Part shown: positions 41,562 to 51,386 of the stretch, piece after piece
Position numbering within the stretch: the stretch's first letter is position 1
How the letters are laid out: every line of letters starts with the position of its first letter
Assembly (NCBI RefSeq): GCF_900177345.1
Contig: NZ_FWZT01000009.1
Location: forward strand, 174,855-238,854
Reading direction: 5' to 3'
Length of the DNA: 64,000 nt
Source: Pseudobacteriovorax antillogorgiicola
Lineage (GTDB): Bacteria > Bdellovibrionota_B > Oligoflexia > Oligoflexales > Oligoflexaceae
Program-made: the position numbers and the translations under genes
Notes under the pieces: generated by a model
What the model was told of the DNA's origin: nothing
Databases searched by the model: none
What the model saw: only the letters and a program-made list of their open reading frames with translations

Positions 41562-44411
41562 GGCCAACGACTGAGAAGACTCTTCATCTAGGCGATACAA
41601 ACATGTATCTGGAAGATAAAGTTCGAATTCGAAGGATGCCCTGTTACTTTCATCTTGTATGTCTAGGAGCGTCAGATCGAGTTTGCCTAGATGGTCCATG
41701 TAAGCCTTAACTGCATCCAAGCCAACCCCCCGACCAGAGATCTCGGTGACGTCCTCAGCTGTGGAGACGGAATGTGCGAAAATAAGATGAGCGATCTTAT
41801 CGAGGTCACGTTCATCTTCGCTGATCAAGTCTCTCGCGATTCCTAATGCTTTGATTTTAGTAAGATCTAATCCTCTGCCATCATCCTTAAAACCAATTTT
41901 AAGCTGAGACCCTAAATCAGTGAGTGTTACTGTTATGGTGCCTTGTGCAGGTTTCTGTTGGACGATGCGTTCGTTTTCTGTTTCGAGACCATGATCCATC
42001 GAGTTTCGAATCAGATGGGTAAAGACGTTGTTTAGTACGGATGCGGCATCTGTAGTAAATAGAACGGGGTCGCCAACCACGTTGATGTGGGGTACTGGCT
42101 TCTTGAGATCTTTGCTTAGGCGATTTGTTTGTGAAAAGACTTCACTAAAGAAGTCGTGTGAGTTTTTGTAATAGCTAGCATAGACACTATCGATGAGCTT
42201 CCTATGCTTCACCTTGGCTGTGGGCGAGAGGGCCTTGATCAGCTCGACACATTCTTGCAAGGCTTCTATATCAAAGAATTTACCCTTCTTCATGATACGC
42301 CCTAACTTGCCAGAGCTGAGTTCTACGTACTGATTGAGGGTTTTCTGAACACTGTGGTGGTCCCGCATTAAGGCCGTTTGATCCCAAGATTCGTCACCGT
42401 TTCGGATTCTCTGGCATCGATCCTCTGCCAGGTGAATAGCTTCACCGATATATTTGAAGGCCAATGAGCGAGCATTGCCTTTTAATGTGTGGTAATTGAT
42501 AAAGATGATTTGCAGTGTGGATCGGCTTAGCTCCTGGTTAGATTGAATAAGGCGCTGATTTTCTTCCAGAAACTTCTGGCATTGAATGAAAAAATCCTGG
42601 CAGCGATCCATGGGAACTGCAATGATCTCTTCGATCTTTTCCATCTGAATCTTGTGTTCTTTTGTTTGTAGCTCCAGCTGACGAACTTCTGTAACGTCTC
42701 GCGCCACAACCATGATTTTTTCCGTAAGGTCGTCTTCATTAGAGATAGCCTGCCAGTTGATGGCTATAATTTTGTCATCTAGCTCGACCTCTCTCGGGAA
42801 GTTATCAATATTGATGTCAAAGTTCATGGGGTCAGAGCCTAGAGCTGCGAAAAGAGATGATCGGACTCTAGCTATCTCATCCTGGGTGAGATTGGTTTTC
42901 TCGGCAAGAATTTTTAAAGGGTCGCGGCCATATAGGTTTGTCATACCCAGAATGTCTTCTAGAAAACCAGAGTAGTAACCCTCAATGTAGAAGTCTCCTT
43001 CCAACTCTACCTCGGCATCGTCATTTTGGTCGCTAGTTGCAATGGTAAAGATCCCTTGCTTGATGTGCTTCATAATCGATTTAATTTGCTGTGACTTGCG
43101 CTCTACAAGATGATCGAGGGTAATAATGTGCTCTTGCTGCAATTTGATGGCCTGTTCTTTGGCCTTTCGTTTTTCTTGCTCTTCGCGAATTAGGGTGTCA
43201 TTCAGCTTTTGAATCGTCGCATTTTGTTCGTCCTGCTCGATCTTGATCCGATCCCCCAAGGCAAGAGAGGTCAAGAGAACTTCTATGGCAGAGCCGATGG
43301 GCATTCCAAACTGGGTGAGAAAAGACTCCTCCACAATACTAAAAGAGCCTAGTAAGTTGTAGGTAACCCCTGTGAGAAAGGTTGTAAAGCCGATGATATA
43401 CAACCTTGCTGGCTTGTAACCTCTCAGATAGGTGAGAATAGCCGTTCCGAGTAGGATTGGTGGACCAATCAGCCCAGTGATACTCGCGTAAAAATTAGCC
43501 TGATAGTGATTGATGAAGCCCAAGAGGAACGTGCCAAAGGCATAGGCTTGTAACCCGAATAGAGCCTTGTCCATTTTCGGAGCATAAAATTTGGTTTTCA
43601 GGAATTTACGAGAGAACATGAGGACGAAGAACGATGTAGATGCCGAAGTAATGAAGTAGCTGATCTGTCCAAAGCCAGGGAGATTAGGCCACAGATGTTG
43701 AAAGGCTAGGCCTAGCAGAACGGCTTGCATTAAAGCAAAAGTTGCAATGAACAGAATATAGCTCACCAGGTTGGGATCTTTGAGTTTCAGGTATAGCATC
43801 ATGTTATAGAGGATCATCGCGATCATAATCCCCATATAAATGCCGAAGTAGGCTTGGACTCTAATCTGATGCTCCAAAAAATTTTGATTTTTCCAAATTG
43901 TGACAGGAATGCGCAGATCGCTGGGATAATGTACGCGGAGATAGATTTCTGTGGGTAGATCACCGGACACTTCGAGGGGAAACGCGTAGTAGTTAAAGTC
44001 TATAGGTCTTGTGTGAAATGGTAGCTTTGTTCCAGTTCGGTACTGAGAGATAACCTCGTTAGCTTGAATTTGATAGACGTCAAGTTGTTCGAGAAATGGC
44101 CAGGGAATTTCTAGAGTCCAGTCCCTTCTTCCACCCGATACAGGTGCGATGACCATCCGAACCCATACGAAAAAGTCTTGATTCCAATACTTAGGGGAGC
44201 CTTCTGGGTGAGTCCAGTTGAGCTCAGAGTTCGAGCGGATGTCCGCTAGAGTGAGAGAACCTGTCTGATCTTCGAGTATTTCAAGGTAGTTACCTGCTAG
44301 CTCAAGCTTCTTTAGCTCTTCCCCTAGACGCACCTCTTGCTTACTAAGAGCCAAGTCTTGGCCACAAAGTGCAAAGGTGAGGAAAAGAATAAGTTTATGA
44401 ACCATATACAT
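41556..44411 (-). CDS. 7TMR-DISM sensor with Hpt and CheA-type ATPase domain
   Basis: The 951-residue sensor kinase has a signal peptide (about 1-22), a periplasmic 7TMR-DISMED2-type beta domain (about 30-180), seven membrane helices (about 190-395), a coiled coil (about 400-450), a PAS-like region ending VVARDVTEVRQLE (about 570), an Hpt domain with phospho-acceptor H641 in NYHTLKGNAR, and a CheA-like HATPase domain (HLIRNSMDHGLE, DDGRGL, GRGVGLDAV). Phosphate would go to a response regulator encoded elsewhere; no receiver or CheW-like domain is attached. The DISM domain suggests recognition of a small molecule, often sugar. It is paralogous to the gene at 54414. Confidence 0.88.
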   Translation of the reverse strand: MYMVHKLILFLTFALCGQDLALSKQEVRLGEELKKLELAGNYLEILEDQTGSLTLADIRSNSELNWTHPEGSPKYWNQDFFVWVRMVIAPVSGGRRDWTLEIPWPFLEQLDVYQIQANEVISQYRTGTKLPFHTRPIDFNYYAFPLEVSGDLPTEIYLRVHYPSDLRIPVTIWKNQNFLEHQIRVQAYFGIYMGIMIAMILYNMMLYLKLKDPNLVSYILFIATFALMQAVLLGLAFQHLWPNLPGFGQISYFITSASTSFFVLMFSRKFLKTKFYAPKMDKALFGLQAYAFGTFLLGFINHYQANFYASITGLIGPPILLGTAILTYLRGYKPARLYIIGFTTFLTGVTYNLLGSFSIVEESFLTQFGMPIGSAIEVLLTSLALGDRIKIEQDEQNATIQKLNDTLIREEQEKRKAKEQAIKLQQEHIITLDHLVERKSQQIKSIMKHIKQGIFTIATSDQNDDAEVELEGDFYIEGYYSGFLEDILGMTNLYGRDPLKILAEKTNLTQDEIARVRSSLFAALGSDPMNFDINIDNFPREVELDDKIIAINWQAISNEDDLTEKIMVVARDVTEVRQLELQTKEHKIQMEKIEEIIAVPMDRCQDFFIQCQKFLEENQRLIQSNQELSRSTLQIIFINYHTLKGNARSLAFKYIGEAIHLAEDRCQRIRNGDESWDQTALMRDHHSVQKTLNQYVELSSGKLGRIMKKGKFFDIEALQECVELIKALSPTAKVKHRKLIDSVYASYYKNSHDFFSEVFSQTNRLSKDLKKPVPHINVVGDPVLFTTDAASVLNNVFTHLIRNSMDHGLETENERIVQQKPAQGTITVTLTDLGSQLKIGFKDDGRGLDLTKIKALGIARDLISEDERDLDKIAHLIFAHSVSTAEDVTEISGRGVGLDAVKAYMDHLGKLDLTLLDIQDESNRASFEFELYLPDTCLYRLDEESSQSLAS

Positions 44412-44517
44412 TGTGCTCCGCTCTTAGGATTGTATCGGTATTATTGCGTCCGAGATTCATAGTCAGGAGTCCCGATCTGCTCGGCTAACTTGTACTTTTT
44501 AGGATTAACTTGCCCTC

Positions 44518-44646
44518 TAGTGCTTAGTCACATTGAATCCTCAGCGTTGTTGTCTTCGTCTCTCAATCGTCGCTGTACGGGAATACTATCTCCTCAATCA
44601 TTCCTCGACGCCTAGCTAGCTGAGAATCCAATGTGACTAAGCACTA
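44518..44646. mobile_element. MITE-like element of IS630/Tc1-mariner type
   Basis: Inverted repeats at 44517-44544 and 44620-44647 match at 26 of 28 bases (core GTGCTTAGTCACATTG). The element 44520-44644 (125 bp) is flanked by TA on both sides (44518-44519 and 44645-44646). Removing it restores CTAG, the preferred target of IS630-family transposases, which duplicate TA. It has no coding capacity. It lies in the 375-bp gap upstream of the ATP-grasp gene at 44787; the rest of that gap holds nothing recognisable. Confidence 0.8.
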
Positions 44647-44786
44647 GTATTGGTGTAATTCCTAGGGAGGCAAGATTTTTGGATAGTCAGATGGTACGAT
44701 TCTTTATAGTGACTTATATATCTGGAGTCTTCTTTATTGACGATTAAGAATCAAAATGTCTCGATAACTGCTCACTAGGAAAGCGT

Positions 44787-45863
44787 ATGATTAATAAGCT
44801 GAAGACAGTCTTAAACAAGTTGAGAAAAGAAGCAGAGAAGCGAGAAACTTCGGTTTTGCGGGTCGCACAAAGAGCTATTGATGTTCGGATTCGGCAGAGG
44901 ATGTACCTTGACGAAGCGATTATGATTGGAGTTTTGGACCCGAGACTTCCATCAGATGTGGCCAAGGCCTACATCGGGCGAGGAGACTTTGTTAAACATA
45001 TTCGGGAAATAAATGGGGATGGTAAGGGTTTACTCGCAGATAAGTCGCTGTTTTACCAAAAATTTATGCGAGATGGTATTAAGATTCCAAAGTGCTACAT
45101 CTTCTACTCCCCAGAGGAAACCATAACTGGCGATCAAAGAAAGCTGGTTTCGCAGGCTGATTGGATCGAAGTGATCAAGAACGAACTCCCCGATGATATC
45201 CTAATCAAACCTGCACTGTCTGAGTTTGGACTTGGAATCGAAGCATATTCTAGAAAAGATGGTCGCTTTGTCAATAAAAGCGAATCACTGTCCTATGAGG
45301 AACTGTATCACAAAATAACATCACAGCAGGCATATGGGAAATGTATCGTCCAGCAAAGACTCCGAAATCATGATTTTATACATGACCTTAGCAACGCTGA
45401 GGCCTTGCAATGTGTTCGCTTGATCACCTTTGACAATGGTAAGAGTAAAGAAACCCAGTTTTTTACTGCTTGGTTTAAAATTTCTTCTGGGAAAGGTATT
45501 ACCGACAACTTCTTGCATGGCACAACAGGTAATCTATTAGCAATGGTTAATCCAGAAGATGGTCATATCATCAAGGTTTATCGAGCCCACCCCCTGGGAG
45601 GAATTATTGCCGACGTGGAAAGACATAGTGTGACGAATAGACAGCTGACGGGGATAACGCTTCCCCTGTGGGATGAGCTGAAGACTTTAGCGGAGCAAGC
45701 GTCAAAAGCTGTACTACCAGTAAAAGCCGTTGGCTGGGATATCGCGATTACCAATGACGGCCCCGTTATTATTGAAGGTAACTCAGAGTTTGCAGCCATG
45801 GGCAAGGAAGGCCCGTACTTTCACCGGGATGATTTAGATAGTTTAATCCAGTCCGTTGCTTGA
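44787..45863 (+). CDS. ATP-grasp enzyme, sugar-transfer-associated type
   Basis: The 358-residue protein has an ATP-grasp fold: IPKCYIFYSPEE, LIKPALSEFGLGIEAY (ATP-binding Lys region), QCVRLITFDNG, HGTTGNLLAMVN and a C-terminal AVGWDIAITNDGPVIIEGN motif holding the metal-binding residues. This matches the sugar-transfer-associated ATP-grasp family, usually near glycosyltransferases in surface polysaccharide loci; it would ligate an amino acid or similar acid to a sugar or amine. The exact reaction is unknown. It converges with the GH44 gene, 6 bp apart. Confidence 0.82.
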   Translation: MINKLKTVLNKLRKEAEKRETSVLRVAQRAIDVRIRQRMYLDEAIMIGVLDPRLPSDVAKAYIGRGDFVKHIREINGDGKGLLADKSLFYQKFMRDGIKIPKCYIFYSPEETITGDQRKLVSQADWIEVIKNELPDDILIKPALSEFGLGIEAYSRKDGRFVNKSESLSYEELYHKITSQQAYGKCIVQQRLRNHDFIHDLSNAEALQCVRLITFDNGKSKETQFFTAWFKISSGKGITDNFLHGTTGNLLAMVNPEDGHIIKVYRAHPLGGIIADVERHSVTNRQLTGITLPLWDELKTLAEQASKAVLPVKAVGWDIAITNDGPVIIEGNSEFAAMGKEGPYFHRDDLDSLIQSVA

Positions 45864-45869
45864 TGATCG

Positions 45870-47579
45870 CTACTGAAGCTCAATGGTACTTACACTCATT
45901 GGAGGAATATCGAAAAGATGTGTTTTTGTACCTTTTTTTAGATTCTTTTGTGATTTTTCAGGCTCAGTACTTTTTTCCGTCAGAGTAAAGATATTGGCAG
46001 CTTTGAAGCTGTGTTTATGATTCAATGTGATCCTGGTCGATTGCACCTTGAAACTCTTGTTGATGAGAATAAGCACTAGCTTTTTAGGGTCTTTGCTATG
46101 AGTACTGGCATAGACAGCAACCTTATCCACTTGATCAGAGATTGCGGAAATCATTTGGTCGCCGAACGTACTTCTTTTGCCATCGTAATTACGGAACATT
46201 TTAAAGGCAGCCCGTATATACTTGGATGTGCTTCCACGAGGAGCGAGGGGCCAGAAGCTAGCAGCGAAAACTCCTTCACGAGCGAAGCTGCCCAGAGCAT
46301 CAACTTGTGCAATAGCTCCCGATATATGGTCTTCGCCCCCCAGAGTGTATTCAGTGATGGCAATACCCATGCCAGGATTGTATTGAGCAATCCATGACTG
46401 AACTCTGGGTAGTAGTCTGACGGGGCTTCTTAGATCATCCTGGCTAATCCAACTTTTCTCGTCGAATTGTGGGTCCCAATAGGAGCGAGCTGCTTGGACT
46501 CTGGCAACTACAGTATCTTTATCAGTAGCTTTCCCAGTAATTCTCTGTCCTTTTTTTCCGTTCGATCGAACCTCGGGATACCAATGGAAATCATAAACAT
46601 CGACCAGGCTTTTCTGCTTTCCAGCAGCTCGGCGGACTCCTTCCATGTAGTACTTATAGAACGGGGTACCACCATCTCCCGAACATGACGCGAAATTCTG
46701 TAGGGTTTTCATTCCTAGCCAACCATAATGAGCAGGGCCGAAAACTAAGCTATCTTTCATATTCAGCTTCACAGCTCTTGCATAGTCGATATTTCTTTTT
46801 AGGAGTTCAGGGTAGCTCGGGTTGTGCTCGCAATACTTACCCCCTGGACGCACTCGGTTGTGTGTTGCACCCCACAAACCAGGTTCGTTGTCCATAGAAT
46901 AGAAAATTTTCTTGCCTTGACTCAGATGGTTCTTGAAACGATTTTTGACCCAGTTCACAAACTCGTCCTGATAAACATAGGCATCATCTTTATTGGGTTT
47001 CAATGATAATGGCCCGTCCTTCTTGGGTTTTGACTGACGAAACGACTCTTTATAGTGATCCCGGTTGGGGCATTGCCAATCTTTGGTTGGCTTGGTCAAA
47101 CAAACATCACCCCTGGTTTTTTTATAGGCGACGTGATCGAGAATAGGAATTGTGAGCAGAACAGCTGAAGCTCGATTTGCAAATGCCTTTTCTACAAAGG
47201 CCGTGACAACTCCACCTGGTTCATCACAATTAGCGTTAAACACTCCACACAGCCAAAGATCGTTTTGGTAATTGTAGTCGGAACCGGCGTGTGAGTAATT
47301 ATTTTCCCAGTTGTAGGCGCTCAGTCGATTTCCACCTAAACGAAAGAATGTCAGATTCATGTCATCATCCACATCTTTGAAAGAGCCGATGATGTTGGCG
47401 CCAAAAATCCAAGGAGAGATTTTTGTTTTGTATTGGCTATCAATGGTGATATTTACTAGTTTGCCCTTGCCTTTTGTGCTATCGCGAGGCCCAGGAAGGG
47501 GGCTAGTGTTTGCGGCGCTCATACCGAAACTTAGGCTTGACACCAGGGCTGCGGTTGGGAAGCTAGCAAGTCTCATCAT
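45870..47579 (-). CDS. Glycoside hydrolase family 44 endoglycanase
   Basis: The 569-residue secreted protein has a signal peptide (about 1-23) and the GH44 hallmarks: ISPWIFGANI, FFRLGGNRLSAYNWENNYSHAGSDYN, the acid/base Glu in YSMDNEPGLW, VYDFHWYPEV, and the nucleophile Glu in AITEYTLGGEDHISG. GH44 enzymes hydrolyse beta-1,4-glucans such as carboxymethyl cellulose and xyloglucan. A C-terminal beta-sandwich (about 475-569) is normal for the family; no separate carbohydrate-binding module is fused. It probably acts outside the cell on plant or algal glucans, or on the cell's own exopolysaccharide. Confidence 0.9.
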   Translation of the reverse strand: MMRLASFPTAALVSSLSFGMSAANTSPLPGPRDSTKGKGKLVNITIDSQYKTKISPWIFGANIIGSFKDVDDDMNLTFFRLGGNRLSAYNWENNYSHAGSDYNYQNDLWLCGVFNANCDEPGGVVTAFVEKAFANRASAVLLTIPILDHVAYKKTRGDVCLTKPTKDWQCPNRDHYKESFRQSKPKKDGPLSLKPNKDDAYVYQDEFVNWVKNRFKNHLSQGKKIFYSMDNEPGLWGATHNRVRPGGKYCEHNPSYPELLKRNIDYARAVKLNMKDSLVFGPAHYGWLGMKTLQNFASCSGDGGTPFYKYYMEGVRRAAGKQKSLVDVYDFHWYPEVRSNGKKGQRITGKATDKDTVVARVQAARSYWDPQFDEKSWISQDDLRSPVRLLPRVQSWIAQYNPGMGIAITEYTLGGEDHISGAIAQVDALGSFAREGVFAASFWPLAPRGSTSKYIRAAFKMFRNYDGKRSTFGDQMISAISDQVDKVAVYASTHSKDPKKLVLILINKSFKVQSTRITLNHKHSFKAANIFTLTEKSTEPEKSQKNLKKGTKTHLFDIPPMSVSTIELQ

Positions 47580-47808
47580 AAAAACCTCATCATATAGCTA
47601 CTTAATACCTTAGGCGAAACCAGGAATAAGATAGATTCTGCCAGCGAAAGATAGCAGCTAGCATATCTATCGTCCTATCGGATATCGGGCGTCTTTTAGA
47701 AAATCTGAGGAGCAAGCTTGAAATCGGGAATTACCTATCACCTCATTAGCCTGTCACCAGGCTAGATGGTTTGATAGAATAAACTCTAAACTATCAAGGA
47801 GATCACCC

Positions 47809-48663
47809 GTGAGTAAGAGCTTTGCCATCATTACGCCGAGCTATCACGTAGATGCTGAACGATGCGCTTTGCTTGTGGATAGCTTTAGAAAGTATATTAC
47901 CGAAAATGCCAAGCACTACATCATTGTGCCGAAGAAGGATCGGGCCTTATTTGAACCCATGGCAGGTGGACGGGTTGAGATACTGTTTCAAGATGATCTA
48001 ATGCCTGGCTGGTTATTGCCTCTGTTTTTCACTTCGAAATGGTGGCTAAGTTTGAAAACTTTGCCGGTCAGGGGGTGGATTCGCCAGCAAATAGTTAAGC
48101 TATCTGCGGCCATCGCCTGCGACGCTGACTACATGCTCTTTATGGATTCAGACTGTTTTTTTACCCGACCATTTGATCCTGAAAGCCTACTCGATCAAGA
48201 GGGGAGAATTCCTCTTTTTCGAGAGACAATCGAAGAGATTCCAAAATATCGAAAATGGTATGAGTGCGGGGCGAAAATACTTGGAATCAATGAAACTATT
48301 AAAGTAAACCTCAACTACGTCGGCCCATTTATTTTCTGGACCCGCGCTGATCTTCTTGCTCTCTTGGAGCGCTTGGAGCAAATTAGCGGTAAATCTTGGC
48401 AAGAGGTTGTATGCCGCCAGATAGATTTCTCAGAGTATACTGTCTATGGGATGTTCATCGAGTATATCAGACGAGAAAACTCACAGCACTACCATGATAA
48501 CACGATCAGGACTATCAACTATTGGCCTGAAACCCCTGCAAGCTTTGAGGACTTGCTAAAGCTTCAGGGAACTATTTCACCGGAGCATTTTGGAGCGATG
48601 ATATCTAGCAAGTCGAATACTCCTGTAGAATCTATCGTGAAGGCATTCAATATCAGTGCTTAA
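47809..48663 (+). CDS. DUF6492-like glycosyltransferase-fold protein
   Basis: The 284-residue cytosolic protein begins KSFAIITPSYHVDAERCALLVDSF and has a YMLFMDSDCFFTRPFD segment with a DxD-like acidic motif, followed by NYVGPFIFWTRADL. This is the GT-A-like layout of the DUF6492 family, found in polysaccharide loci. GTG 47809 is preceded by AGGAGAT. Together with the ATP-grasp and GH44 genes it suggests surface-glycan chemistry in this area. Donor and acceptor are unknown. Confidence 0.78.
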   Translation: MSKSFAIITPSYHVDAERCALLVDSFRKYITENAKHYIIVPKKDRALFEPMAGGRVEILFQDDLMPGWLLPLFFTSKWWLSLKTLPVRGWIRQQIVKLSAAIACDADYMLFMDSDCFFTRPFDPESLLDQEGRIPLFRETIEEIPKYRKWYECGAKILGINETIKVNLNYVGPFIFWTRADLLALLERLEQISGKSWQEVVCRQIDFSEYTVYGMFIEYIRRENSQHYHDNTIRTINYWPETPASFEDLLKLQGTISPEHFGAMISSKSNTPVESIVKAFNISA

Positions 48664-48760
48664 TCTGCCAGGACTTTATATTTTGCTGTAGGTGAGTTGT
48701 CGGGAAATTGTTTACAAGATATAATTAAAGCAAGTGAAGCAACTGAAATGTGAGATTACG

Positions 48761-49533
48761 ATGCGCAGATTCGTTACTATCGTTCTCCCCTTAGTGTTAG
48801 TGATGCCTTCCTGTAAAAAAAAAAGAACTCTGACCCGGTAGCAGAAGACCTCCTTGCATTGCCAAATGATTCTGAAAATGTTGATGAGACGATTTTCGAC
48901 GAACTTGCCAAGCAGGGCATCGTTGATGCTGAAACATTAAATGAGCGGTGCAGGGCTAGTGATAACACTCTTGAAAGCTATGACACTCAATTAACTTTTC
49001 CAGCTCGGATAGGATGTAGCTTCGGCACTGATCCCAACCTTGAACCAAAAGACCAGTATCTTCAGGCGCGAGAAGTCACCAGCCAACCCATCAATGGACC
49101 AAGTAAGGGCGTTATTTGTAACATTCGGGTGCAGACTCCAACCAATGCTGAGGTACGATTCGATGATTACCTCTTCATTACGGTAGCCGATATCGTGGTT
49201 ATCGGGTCTAATACGCAAGCAAGTTCCTATTTGCCGCAATCTCAAGGGTTTTATAAGTGGGATTTTGGAGTTTTACGAGGCAATAATGTCTCTAATATCC
49301 AGGACTCTCCCTATTGTCTCGGAGGCTCTGATGCATGTGTGGTTCCGCCACACGATCAGCAGGGGCCTCTCAATATCTCCATGGAGAGTACTAATGTCGC
49401 GCCCCTTGCCTATGGGCTTGCTGGTTGGAAGACATTCGACGTCAAGGTCATTGCAACAGGTGATAATGATGAGACCGACTGCCAGCATTCCCAAATTGAC
49501 CTCACGGTATCTGTAGACTTTATCCAGCTCTGA
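48761..49533 (+). CDS. Putative lipoprotein interrupted by a frameshift at an A10 tract
   Basis: ATG 48761 opens a lipoprotein signal (RRFVTIVLPLVLVMPSC) that runs into a run of ten A (48815-48824) and then stops at TAG. The downstream frame, from about 48827 (NSDPVAEDLLALPNDSEN) to 49533, is an intact acidic 235-residue domain with several Cys pairs and no start of its own with a ribosome-binding site. One additional A would join the two parts into a 257-residue lipoprotein. The join could be switched by replication slippage (phase variation) or transcriptional slippage, or be a sequencing error. I do not recognise the mature domain. Confidence 0.65.
48815..48824. repeat. A10 homopolymer within a lipoprotein signal/mature junction
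   Basis: Ten consecutive A directly after the lipobox Cys codon. Its length sets the reading frame of the gene at 48761. Confidence 0.85.
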
Positions 49534-49827
49534 GCGAACTCCTAAAACCGTTAGCAGCAGAAAAGCATGGGTTCTGTTTTGTTGGGTGTCATATAGGCAT
49601 TATATGCATGGCCTCGATCATGGCTACGGTTTGGACCTTGAACTCTGTTGGCGCCCCAATCATGCTAAGGCTAGCTTGGACTTGTGCCTTTTTTTTGTTA
49701 CTGATATTACTTACACAGTTTGCGATGACTTAGCTGGATCGCAAACCTCCTACGTATTGTTGCCTGATGAAACGAAATCCAAGACAATACACGTAACGCT
49801 AAATTTTGACCTTAAGGAAGGCCAAGC

Positions 49828-50520
49828 ATGGGATTCTCCGAGGCTGAAATACTGTCCTGGTTTGCGACCTACGCATACCAACCCAATTTAGTTTACTTTG
49901 CAATTGTAGCCTTGATGATCGCCAGTAGCTTTGGCTTACCTGTTCCTGAAGAGGTGACACTGGTCGGTACCGGCATTGTTTGCTATATCGGCTCTAGGCC
50001 AGATTTGTATCCACCTCCCTATCCGGGTGCACCGGTCGTTCAGGTGGAGGTTGCGGCTACCGTGGCTTTAGCTGCCGTGTTCCTGTCGGATTATGTGGTG
50101 TTTTCACTGGGGCGGTTCTTTGGGCATCGCTTGGTAAAGACCAGTTTTTTTAAACGCAACCAAGACACCTTCGACAAGGTCAAGTCCTGGGTCGATCGCT
50201 ATGGCATGTGGGCTGCAGGTATCTTTCGCTTCACCCCAGGCCTTCGATTTCCCGGCCATCTCAGCTGTGGAATGTTAGGGCTGAGGCCTTCGCGGTTTTT
50301 CCTTGTGGATGGAGCCGCGGCTCTCATTTCAGTGCCAACCCAAGTTGTTTTAGTGGCTAAGTTCGGTGAACATATCCTAGGAACACTTCAGCAGTTCAAG
50401 ATCGTATTGTTCAGTGTGATTGGCCTGTTTCTGGTCTTTTTCATTGTGAAAAAATTGATTCAGAAGAGAAAAGATGCGGCTCTGAGGAATACCGGTACTG
50501 GGCATTCCGTCGAGCCGTAG
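49828..50520 (+). CDS. DedA family membrane protein
   Basis: The 230-residue inner-membrane protein of the DedA/VTT superfamily has an N-terminal helix with FGLPVPEEVTLVGTGI, a long loop with PPPYPGAP, LAAVFLSDYVVFSLGRFFG, and the FRFTPGLRFPGHLSCGMLGL motif carrying the family Arg-Pro-Gly. DedA proteins are linked to undecaprenyl-phosphate or phospholipid flipping and membrane potential. ATG 49828 follows AAGGAAGG. It converges on the cytochrome gene, 8 bp apart. Confidence 0.9.
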   Translation: MGFSEAEILSWFATYAYQPNLVYFAIVALMIASSFGLPVPEEVTLVGTGIVCYIGSRPDLYPPPYPGAPVVQVEVAATVALAAVFLSDYVVFSLGRFFGHRLVKTSFFKRNQDTFDKVKSWVDRYGMWAAGIFRFTPGLRFPGHLSCGMLGLRPSRFFLVDGAAALISVPTQVVLVAKFGEHILGTLQQFKIVLFSVIGLFLVFFIVKKLIQKRKDAALRNTGTGHSVEP

Positions 50521-50528
50521 TGTCCAGA

Positions 50529-51092
50529 TTATTGGTCAGCCTTCAATTGATCGATAGCTGCGGCCATATCCGTGGATTCAGTTTCACTAGGCCAAGGGTC
50601 TATGCTGCCATGAGCAGAGAGGCTGGATGCTGCGAAAACGTTGCTAGCGGAAGAATCACCAATCGGAGCTACACCGAAATGGCATGTGTCGCAGTTATAA
50701 GTATCATTAAATAGCGTCAGACCATTATCTACGTCAGCCTCGGGGGCTGTGGAAAGTGCGGCGGCAAGGTCGGCTGATTCTTGCTCAGTGAACCACTCTT
50801 TGTCTGGATCTGGCTCGTCCAAGTCAGCACCATTTGAAATGCCATTGTGGGATGAAACACTGCTCGCAGAGAATATTGCTGAGCTGCTTCTATCAACTTT
50901 ATCGGATGGAGCATCCAGAGCTTTGTGACAATCAGCGCAGTAGGCTGCATAGAGTGCAGTGCCATTTTCCTTGTCACCAACCAAAGAAGTCCCCTGATCG
51001 TTTGTTCCCGCTTGCGGAGTCGGAACTTGCACCGCTTCCGTTAAACAGCCGTTTGCAAAGAGAAAAATGATTGCTAGGCTTAAAAACTTCAT
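50529..51092 (-). CDS. Dihaem cytochrome c lipoprotein
   Basis: The 187-residue product has a lipoprotein signal (FANGC, Cys16) and two similar halves, each with one CxxCH haem motif: CADCH (about residue 55) and CDTCH (about 137). Each half then has an S-rich stretch with SSxSxH and an ES(A/T)D(L/M)AAA helix, indicating an internal duplication. No Met ligand is obvious, so the His in SSHNG/SAHGS may serve. It is probably a periplasmic membrane-anchored electron carrier; the partner is unknown. Confidence 0.82.
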   Translation of the reverse strand: MKFLSLAIIFLFANGCLTEAVQVPTPQAGTNDQGTSLVGDKENGTALYAAYCADCHKALDAPSDKVDRSSSAIFSASSVSSHNGISNGADLDEPDPDKEWFTEQESADLAAALSTAPEADVDNGLTLFNDTYNCDTCHFGVAPIGDSSASNVFAASSLSAHGSIDPWPSETESTDMAAAIDQLKADQ

Positions 51093-51386
51093 CCCTAAAT
51101 ACTCCTTAGTCCCAATTACCCTACAAAACGTTTAGGTGGGTATCGGCATTAAGAGTCGAAAACTTTAGTAAATATTCTAGTTTATCGCTCATCAAAGTCT
51201 CTCGGGACCGATTATTAGCGACTTACACTGCTCAAAGTATGTGCGACGGATCGAAATGCTTGTCGTTGAAAATTATATTCAATGATAATCGTGCTTTACT
51301 ACCATAAATATGAGGTGAGGAAACGAATTTTAAAATGAGGATGCAACCCAAGGGCTCATGGTGAAGCCTTGGGTAGAATGAAATCT

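Noticed and set aside
44560..44700. Reading the inverted repeat upstream of the ATP-grasp gene as a terminator
   Set aside because: The arms are 75 bp apart, there is no T-tract, and the TA/CTAG boundary fits transposition better.
49586..49891. Open frame of 101 codons overlapping the start of the DedA gene
   Set aside because: Part of it (SYVLLPDETKSKTIHVTLNF) looks strand-like, so a real small gene or fragment is not excluded. However, it overlaps DedA by 64 bp, has no ribosome-binding site and matches nothing I know.
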